Shown in pieces: positions 58,556 to 64,000 of a stretch of DNA of 64,000 nucleotides. Below the pieces are notes generated by a model that did no database searches, had not been told where the DNA came from, and saw nothing but the letters and a program-made list of their open reading frames with translations. The position numbers and the translations under genes were made by a program. The DNA is taken from assembly GCF_038443385.1 (NCBI RefSeq), contig NZ_CP151726.1, positions 434,001-498,000 on the forward strand. Direction: 5' to 3'. Position 1 is the first letter of the stretch, and every line of letters begins with the position of its first letter. Source of the DNA: Stieleria varia (lineage in GTDB: Bacteria > Planctomycetota > Planctomycetia > Pirellulales > Pirellulaceae).

Positions 58556-58657
58556 GGTGGATAGTTGACCATGTGAGTTTGGATGAGGGGATGTGAGGGC
58601 ATGCGACACGACCGAACGTCCATTAACACAACCGTGCTATGTCGGACGCTCTCGATT

Positions 58658-58708
58658 GCGTCCGGTTCCCGATCTCAGGCGTGAGGACCGGACGCTATCG
58701 CGTGGCGG
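58658..58708 (+). repeat. hairpin and repeat R5, copy b
   Basis: GCGTCCGGT (58658) and ACCGGACGC (58687) are 9-bp arms. 58687-58708 equals 6875-6896 base for base. It is in the 395-bp region between the kinase start and the aminopeptidase stop, together with R2. Confidence 0.55.
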
Positions 58709-58796
58709 CTGATCAGCGCAGACTGTTTTCGCGCCAATCCGCGTAAACCGTTCCGTGCAAACGTATTGCGAAGACTGTAGGGAGTCGAGTGAATAA

Positions 58797-58972
58797 TCCG
58801 GGCTAGCCGTGGGCCTATTGCGGATTGTGGTGCCGGCCCACGGCTAGCGCCTGAGGCGGATTGTGGTGCCGGCCCACGGCTAGCGCCTGAGGCTCACTTT
58901 GATTGCGATGCATGGAACAAAAACATGGACTGTAGAAACAATGTCAACACCAAACTTTGGGCTGATTGGTCC
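58797..58972. repeat. dispersed repeat R2, copy b, with 36-bp internal duplication
   Basis: Carries the GCTAGCCGTGGGCC hairpin and the same right part as 17876-18098, including TTGATTGCGATGCATGGAA and the CACCAAACTTTGGGC end. The 36 bp at 58820-58855 are repeated exactly at 58856-58891. The left inverted repeat is missing. It ends 32 bases from the pepA stop. Confidence 0.75.
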
Positions 58973-59004
58973 TGGATGAAGCAACCGTTTGGAAAGCAGA
59001 CTCA

Positions 59005-60549
59005 TTACGACATGGACTGGATCCAGCGGATGAGCGTTCGCACCATCACTCCGGTGGCCCCTGCGTCGCGTGCGGGCAGCGGGCTGTCTGCGAAAGCCGG
59101 GCCGGCGATGTCGGTGTGAACCCAAGGCACGTCGCCGACGAATTGCTGCAGGAACTTGGCTGCCGTGATCGCGCCTCCCCATCTCGCTTCGCCGACATTC
59201 TTGATGTCGGCAACCTTGCTCTTGATCTTGTCGTCGTAGAGTTCGAACATGGGCAATTGCCACACCGGTTCACCTTCGATCCGGGCCGCATTCGAAACCG
59301 CATCGCAGAGACTTTGATCGTTCGTCATCAACCCGGCAACTTCTTTGCCCAACGCGACCATGCAAGCGCCGGTGAGTGTCGCTAAGTCGAGCATCGCAAC
59401 GGGCAGGTGACCGATTGCGACGTCCAGCGTGTCGGCCAAGACCACTCGGCCTTCCGCATCGGTGTTGTGGATCTCGATCGTTTTTCCGCTGCGGGTTTCG
59501 ATCACATCGCCGAGTTTGTAGCTGGAACCGCTGATCATGTTTTCGGCTAGCCCGCAGACGCCGATCACGTTGCGTTTGACGTCCAGTTTTGCCAAAGCGT
59601 GCATCACACCGACGACCGTCGCGGCTCCGGCCATGTCCATCTTCATGGTCAGCATTCCTTCGCTCGGTTTGATCGACAGGCCGCCACTGTCAAAGGTGAC
59701 ACCTTTGCCGACGATCGCGACCGGTGGTTCATCACCTCCGCCGTTGTGTTTCAAGATCACGAGGCGTGGTGGACGACTGGATCCGGCACCGACGGCCAAA
59801 ATCGCCCGGCAGCCTTCGGCCTCCAGCCGTTTTTCGTCCCAAACCTCGATCCCCAAGCCCACTTCGTCGGCGATCACACGGGCGCGCTCGGCAAAGCTTT
59901 CCGGAAACAGAATCGATGGCGGTTCGTTGACAAGTCGTTTGGTGTGATTGATGGATTGACCGAGCGACTGTCCTTGCTGGAGTGCTGATTCGACAAGTCC
60001 AGAGAATCCGATGGCCTCTGGAGACGTCGCGTCCGAACCGGTCTGATAAATGGCTTGCCCCTCCAATGCCGAAATCGCGCCGGCGACGATCATGTCGTGA
60101 ACGTCTTCTTCAAAGCATTCGGCCAACGCGACATTGACACCGGACACGGAGCCTTTGGGCAGCCCCCGGAGGGCCGTGGCGGCTGAATCAAAGGCCAGCG
60201 AGCGATTGCTGATCGTCGATGACTCGTTGGTGAGACGGTCCCCCAAGCCCAAGATCATCACGAGATGCGGACCGCCGCCGTCGCTCTTCGTGCCAGGTCC
60301 TGGGATCAAGAACGTGTCGCCTCGTTTTGCGGACACCTTGCCTTGCTTCACCAGACGCCCGACACTGCCATCGGAAACTTTGTCGATGACCGCTAAGGTG
60401 GGACTCAGGGGCTGATCAAGGTAAATTCCTGTGACCAATACATCCGCGTCGGCCTCGTGCGGATTGTCGATCAAGTGAAGCTGCGGCTGAGCGAACGGTC
60501 TTGAGACAGGTGTGGAGTGAGAATCAGGGTTCACGGGGCTTTCCGACAT
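59005..60549 (-). CDS. pepA: leucyl aminopeptidase (M17)
   Basis: 514 residues. All M17 active-site residues are present at positions equal to E. coli PepA: Lys282 and Asp287 in GKGVTFDSGG, Asp305 in MKMDMAG, Asp364, Glu366 and Arg368 in NTDAEGRVVLADTL. The N-terminal regulatory macro-like domain is also normal (about 25-190). It removes N-terminal residues from peptides using two metal ions, in the cytoplasm, and forms hexamers in relatives. ATG at 60549. It is divergent from the UbiD gene. Confidence 0.96.
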   Translation of the reverse strand: MSESPVNPDSHSTPVSRPFAQPQLHLIDNPHEADADVLVTGIYLDQPLSPTLAVIDKVSDGSVGRLVKQGKVSAKRGDTFLIPGPGTKSDGGGPHLVMILGLGDRLTNESSTISNRSLAFDSAATALRGLPKGSVSGVNVALAECFEEDVHDMIVAGAISALEGQAIYQTGSDATSPEAIGFSGLVESALQQGQSLGQSINHTKRLVNEPPSILFPESFAERARVIADEVGLGIEVWDEKRLEAEGCRAILAVGAGSSRPPRLVILKHNGGGDEPPVAIVGKGVTFDSGGLSIKPSEGMLTMKMDMAGAATVVGVMHALAKLDVKRNVIGVCGLAENMISGSSYKLGDVIETRSGKTIEIHNTDAEGRVVLADTLDVAIGHLPVAMLDLATLTGACMVALGKEVAGLMTNDQSLCDAVSNAARIEGEPVWQLPMFELYDDKIKSKVADIKNVGEARWGGAITAAKFLQQFVGDVPWVHTDIAGPAFADSPLPARDAGATGVMVRTLIRWIQSMS

Positions 60550-60635
60550 GAGATCATGAAGCAGAGAATCAACACGAGGTCATTCATGGTATCCGTTAAC
60601 GCATTTGTTCACACCAGCCCGCAGGCGGTGATTCG

Positions 60636-62465
60636 GTGAAACACCGCAGCACTCGAGATGTCGTCGATGACCTTCGCGCCGGTGATCGACTCATTCAGGT
60701 GGACGATTCAGTCGACCCGAACTTGGAGATGGCCGAAATCCAGCGACGTGTCTACGCGTCCGGTGGTCCTGGGCTGTTGTTCACACAAGTCTGCGGATGT
60801 GCGTTTCCGATGGCTTCCAATCTGTTCGGTTCGTTGGAACAAGCCCGCTACCTGTTTCGTGACACTTTGGAGTCGGTCAGGCGGGTGATCGAAGTCAAGC
60901 TGGACCCGTCGGCCTTGCCCAAGCATCCGTTACGGTATGCGGGCGTTCCCCTGACCGCATTGCGAATGCTGCCCAAATTCGCTCGCAGTGGTCCGGTCGC
61001 TCAGAACTCCATCACGGTGTCGCAGCTACCACAACTGAAATGCTGGCCCGACGACGGCGGCGGTTTCGTGACGCTGCCTCAGGTGCTGAGCGAAGACCCG
61101 TTGGCGATCGGCAATCTGATGCGAGTGAATCTGGGCATGTATCGTGTTCAGTTGTCGGGCAATGAATACACAGACGACGAGGTCGGATTGCACTATCAGA
61201 TCCACCGCGGGATCGGCGTGCATCACAAAGCCGCGTTGGCCCAGTTTGACCCGCTACGCGTGGCCGTCACCGTGGGCGGTTCCCCCGCGATGACTTTGGC
61301 AGCCGTGATGCCGTTGCCGGAGGGCTTGACCGAACTCACCTTTGCCGGCGCCCTGGCTGGTCGACGTATCAAGATGATCCGTGGCGAGCACGCACCTGTC
61401 TATGCCGATGCGGACTTTGCCATCGTCGGTCGCATCAATCCCAAGGTCACCAAGCCGGAAGGCCCGTTCGGTGATCACTTGGGTTATTACAGCCTAAAGC
61501 ATCCGTTCCCTGTGATGCAAGTCGACCGGGTGTGGCACCGAGACGGAGCCATCTGGCCCTTCACCGTCGTGGGCCGACCACCGCAAGAAGACACGACGTT
61601 TGGTCAGTTGATCCATGAGCTGACCGATCCGATCATTCCGACGGTGATCCCGGGTGTGAAAGCCGTCCATGCGGTCGATGCCGCCGGCGTGCATCCGTTG
61701 TTGTTGGCGATCGGCAGCGAACGTTACATGCCGTACTTGGACGCACCGGCACCGGCGGAGTTGTTGACACAAGCCAACGCGATTTTGGGCAATGGCCAGT
61801 TGTCGTTGGCAAAGTACCTGTGGATCACGGACGACCCCAAGAACGAACTGGACATTCACGACATCGAGCGGTTCATCCAATGGGTGTTGATGCGAGTGGA
61901 CTGGCGACGTGACTTGCATTTCCAGACGCAGACCACGATCGATACGTTGGACTATTCGGGCAGTGGTTTCAATCGCGGCTCTAAACTTGTTACTGCTGCG
62001 ATCGGAGCACCGATTCGAGACCTGGCCGGTGAACTTCCCTCCGGGATGCAACTGCCCGATGGTTTCACTGATCCCCGCATTGTGATGCCCGGCGTATTGG
62101 CGGTCGGTGCACCCAAATACAGTGAACAACGTGGGGCGGACGATGCCCGCAGGTTCTCGGCTGCATTCAACAGTGATTCCTCCATCAATCGGTTTCCGCT
62201 GATCACACTAATGGACGATAGTGAGTTTGCTGCCGCATCGATCAAGAATTGGTTGTGGGCGACGTTTACTCGCAGCAATCCGGCGACCGACGTGTCCGGG
62301 ATCGATGCCGAAACGGTGTCCAAGCATTGGGGGTGCCGTGGATCACTGGTGATCGACGCGAGGTTCAAGCCTTGGCAAGCACCGCCGGTGATCGAAGACA
62401 AAGAAACGATTTCGAAAGTCGACGCGCGCGCCGCACGTGGCGGTCCTCTGGCTCGATATCTCTAA
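60636..62465 (+). CDS. UbiD family decarboxylase
   Basis: 609 residues from a GTG at 60636. Conserved UbiD features: VNLGMYRVQLSG near 170 with the prFMN-binding Arg, EGPFGDHLGYY near 278 with the conserved Glu, and IHRGIGVHH near 189. UbiD enzymes use prenylated FMN to decarboxylate aromatic or unsaturated acids, in quinone synthesis or aromatic metabolism. It is longer than E. coli UbiD (497), similar to the menaquinone-type decarboxylases of bacteria with the futalosine route, so a menaquinone role is possible but not shown. No UbiX gene is in the window. The SDR gene starts 27 bases later. Confidence 0.9.
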   Translation: MKHRSTRDVVDDLRAGDRLIQVDDSVDPNLEMAEIQRRVYASGGPGLLFTQVCGCAFPMASNLFGSLEQARYLFRDTLESVRRVIEVKLDPSALPKHPLRYAGVPLTALRMLPKFARSGPVAQNSITVSQLPQLKCWPDDGGGFVTLPQVLSEDPLAIGNLMRVNLGMYRVQLSGNEYTDDEVGLHYQIHRGIGVHHKAALAQFDPLRVAVTVGGSPAMTLAAVMPLPEGLTELTFAGALAGRRIKMIRGEHAPVYADADFAIVGRINPKVTKPEGPFGDHLGYYSLKHPFPVMQVDRVWHRDGAIWPFTVVGRPPQEDTTFGQLIHELTDPIIPTVIPGVKAVHAVDAAGVHPLLLAIGSERYMPYLDAPAPAELLTQANAILGNGQLSLAKYLWITDDPKNELDIHDIERFIQWVLMRVDWRRDLHFQTQTTIDTLDYSGSGFNRGSKLVTAAIGAPIRDLAGELPSGMQLPDGFTDPRIVMPGVLAVGAPKYSEQRGADDARRFSAAFNSDSSINRFPLITLMDDSEFAAASIKNWLWATFTRSNPATDVSGIDAETVSKHWGCRGSLVIDARFKPWQAPPVIEDKETISKVDARAARGGPLARYL

Positions 62466-62492
62466 TCTCAAGTTCAACAGTTGGTATCGACG

Positions 62493-63311
62493 ATGAATGC
62501 CCCGGCACCCTCCTTGCAATCGGTTTTTGGTTGTCAGCACCCCGTGGCGTTGATCACGGGCAGCGGTGCGCCGCGGGTCGGCCGCGCGATCGCCATCGAA
62601 CTGGCAGCGCACGGATGCTACATCGCATTGCATGCCAACAGCAGTGTCGACGAAGCCCATCAGGTTGCACGGTCACTGACCGACGAGTTTGGCGTGGAGG
62701 TGATCGTTACCTCTGGTTCGTTGGCGGGTGACTCGACGGCGGAAGACATTGTCGGACAGTCTGCCGATCATTTCGGCCGCATCGATATCGTTGTCAACAG
62801 TGCAGCGATCTGGTCGCCGACACCACTGAACGAAGTGACCCCGGATGAGATCCGACGATACGTGGACATCAACACGATCGGATCGTTCATGACCGCGCGC
62901 GCGGCGGCAAACCGCATGTCCAACCAACCGACCGGCGGATCGATCGTGAACATCGGCGACTGGGCCACCGTGCGTCCCTACTTGGATCATGCCGCATACT
63001 TTCCCAGCAAGGGAGCGGTGGAAGTCATGACGCGGAGTTTAGCGGTGGAGTTTGCGCAGTGGAACTCCAAGATTCGCGTCAACTGTGTCCAGCCGGGGCC
63101 GGTTTTGTTGGCCGATGATGTTCCAGCACCACAGCAGCAGAAGCTTGCCAAGAGCACGTTGAGCGGGCGGATCGGTACGGCACAGCATGTCGCGCATGCG
63201 GTTCGTTTCTTGTGCGAAAACGATTTTGTCAACGGCGTGTGTTTGCCCGTCGATGGCGGGCGTACGATTTACGCACCCGACGGTCTGCAAGTCGGCATGA
63301 ATACGGGATAG
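62493..63311 (+). CDS. short-chain dehydrogenase/reductase (pteridine reductase-like)
   Basis: 272 residues from the ATG at 62493. The nucleotide motif is TGSGAPRVGRAIA near 27, close to the TGxxxRxG of pteridine reductases rather than the usual TGxxxGxG. NSAAIW near 108 and the catalytic YFPSK near 170 (Tyr and Lys four apart) are present, and a C-terminal VCLPVDGG. It reduces or oxidises a carbonyl/pterin with NAD(P)H. It follows the UbiD gene closely and may share its transcript. Confidence 0.9.
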   Translation: MNAPAPSLQSVFGCQHPVALITGSGAPRVGRAIAIELAAHGCYIALHANSSVDEAHQVARSLTDEFGVEVIVTSGSLAGDSTAEDIVGQSADHFGRIDIVVNSAAIWSPTPLNEVTPDEIRRYVDINTIGSFMTARAAANRMSNQPTGGSIVNIGDWATVRPYLDHAAYFPSKGAVEVMTRSLAVEFAQWNSKIRVNCVQPGPVLLADDVPAPQQQKLAKSTLSGRIGTAQHVAHAVRFLCENDFVNGVCLPVDGGRTIYAPDGLQVGMNTG

Positions 63312-63344
63312 GCTTGGCTGTTGAGGCGTCGGGGTGACACGTGA

Positions 63345-63500
63345 CAGACACCTCCCCCAAGGAACTTGGGGGAGGTCGAGCAGAGCCGTTTAGGCGAATG
63401 CGAGGGAGGGGGCAATGCGCACCGTTTGGGCATTTGAACTCGTTTTTCTCAGCGTAGGCCCCCTCCCGGATCTTGCTTCGCTCGATCCGACCTCCCCCAG
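63345..63500 (+). repeat. dispersed repeat R1, copy d (full length)
   Basis: 156 bp, same length and block order as copy b at 26743. Palindrome loop is GAA, not TTC. The middle (about 63410-63453) differs from copy b. It sits 33 bases after the SDR stop and joins the R2 copy directly. Confidence 0.85.
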
Positions 63501-63770
63501 TGAGCCTCAGGCGCTAGCCGTGGGCCTGAGGCGGATTGTGGTGCCGGCCCACGGCTAGCGGGCTGTTGATTTAGTGAGCCGCGACGCGTAAGCGGCCGGG
63601 CCTACCGCATTGCCCGGTGCCTTACGGCCCACGGCTCACCCTTGCGTTCCCAATTTCGATTAAATCAACGGCCCACGGCTAGCGCCTGAGGCTCACTTTG
63701 ATTGCGATGCATGGAAAATAAACATGGACTGAAAAAACAGTGCCAGAACCCCAAATTTTGCAACGGCCCA
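63499..63770. repeat. dispersed repeat R2, copy c, interrupted by R3
   Basis: The R2 hairpin (GTGAGCCTCAGGCGC / GCGCCTGAGGCTCAC) holds an R3 element at 63560-63674. GGCCCACGGCTAGCG occurs on both sides of the insert. The right end has CCCCAAATTTTGC. It fills the gap between the convergent SDR and M20 genes. Confidence 0.75.
63560..63674. repeat. R3 palindromic element (115 bp), copy inside R2
   Basis: Identical to 28741-28855 except for one base (G for A) near the right end. Ends GGGCTGTTGATTTA and its complement, without coding potential. Confidence 0.85.
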
Positions 63771-63773
63771 GCA

Positions 63774-64000
63774 TTAGCTTGGTTTCACACACCAACGCGT
63801 GATGGCTTTGCTGTACAGCTCGATCCCGCGTTGCAACTGATCCAAACTGATCCATTCGTCGCTCGTGTGTGCTTGCGCGATGTCGCCGGGGCCGCACACG
63901 ATGCGTCGAGTCAACTCGGTCAACACGCCGCCATCGGTGCCGTAACAAACGGTTTTCGGTTCACCGCCGGCAAGTTCACAGAACGCTTGGACGCAAGGTG
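63774..64000 (-). CDS. M20 peptidase, acetylornithine deacetylase-like, C-terminal part
   Basis: An open frame enters from the right edge and stops at 63774, giving 74 residues. The sequence reads YGTDGGVL, then VCGPGDIAQAHTSDEWI, then LQRGIELYSKAI. The GPG-x-x-x-AH-x-x-DEW pattern is the C-terminal catalytic-domain end of M20 peptidases, with the metal-binding His, and is most like ArgE. The rest of the gene is outside the window. Confidence 0.8.
   Translation of the reverse strand, partial: PCVQAFCELAGGEPKTVCYGTDGGVLTELTRRIVCGPGDIAQAHTSDEWISLDQLQRGIELYSKAITRWCVKPS

Noticed and set aside
58880-59263. minus-strand frames here and at 63679-63948 sharing the same C-terminal peptide
   Set aside because: The shared end comes from repeat R2 and is not evidence for a protein family; the other parts lie opposite pepA and the M20 gene.

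Overview
The window reads as chromosome of a planctomycete, most likely Pirellulaceae and close to Rhodopirellula. This is inferred from gene content and style: a sulfatase, several PQQ/NHL beta-propellers, an Asp-Pro-Phe-Gly-repeat tail, long acidic low-complexity proteins with a zinc ribbon, NatB permease fused to a CPBP protease, a caspase-like/FGE fusion, lipid A genes, many weak Shine-Dalgarno sites and GTG starts. No rRNA, tRNA, phage or CRISPR was seen. About 47 genes are supported, two of them cut by the window ends and one probably frameshifted.

Layout. 1-6.6 kb: a left-cut gene, a zinc-ribbon membrane protein and a sulfatase (all minus), then lpxD-lpxI (lipid A). 7-17.5 kb: small LTxxQ periplasmic protein, Tat-exported NHL protein, a minus operon of PQQ propeller plus haem-binding DUF3365 protein, an alpha/beta-hydrolase-like protein without a catalytic Ser, DJ-1/PfpI protein, a second PQQ protein, an HD-GYP protein and a LuxR-type regulator. 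18-26.7 kb: guanine deaminase and DNA polymerase IV with overlapping stop/start, divergent from a large secretin, a lipoprotein and a voltage-gated K+ channel. 26.7-29 kb: a nest of palindromic repeats holding an intact IS1380-family element. 29.8-36 kb: NatA/NatB-CPBP transporter, histone-deacetylase-like hydrolase and small membrane proteins. 34.7-42.6 kb: a minus operon of two TPR proteins and a secreted protein, divergent from two coupled, similar membrane proteins.

42.8-48.5 kb: malate dehydrogenase, a second hydrolase-fold protein with Arg at the nucleophile position, a single-domain response regulator overlapping a DUF423 protein, and pyrB coupled to a dihydroorotase homologue that has lost its metal ligands (a PyrC'-type partner). 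48.8-56.5 kb: a secretin-N-domain protein overlapping an EF-hand/P-domain protein, then a caspase-like/FGE fusion followed by an unknown secreted protein. 56.9-64 kb: a frameshifted small ORF, a small membrane protein, a PfkB kinase, leucyl aminopeptidase, UbiD decarboxylase, an SDR and a right-cut M20 peptidase (ArgE-like).

The strongest signals not explained by genes are four dispersed repeat families, some nested in each other and often at 3' ends of genes, and a set of in-frame 15-18 bp tandem duplications near protein termini or in linkers. The strongest gene-level oddities are the metal-site-less dihydroorotase, the two hydrolase folds with Arg for Ser, and the caspase/FGE locus.
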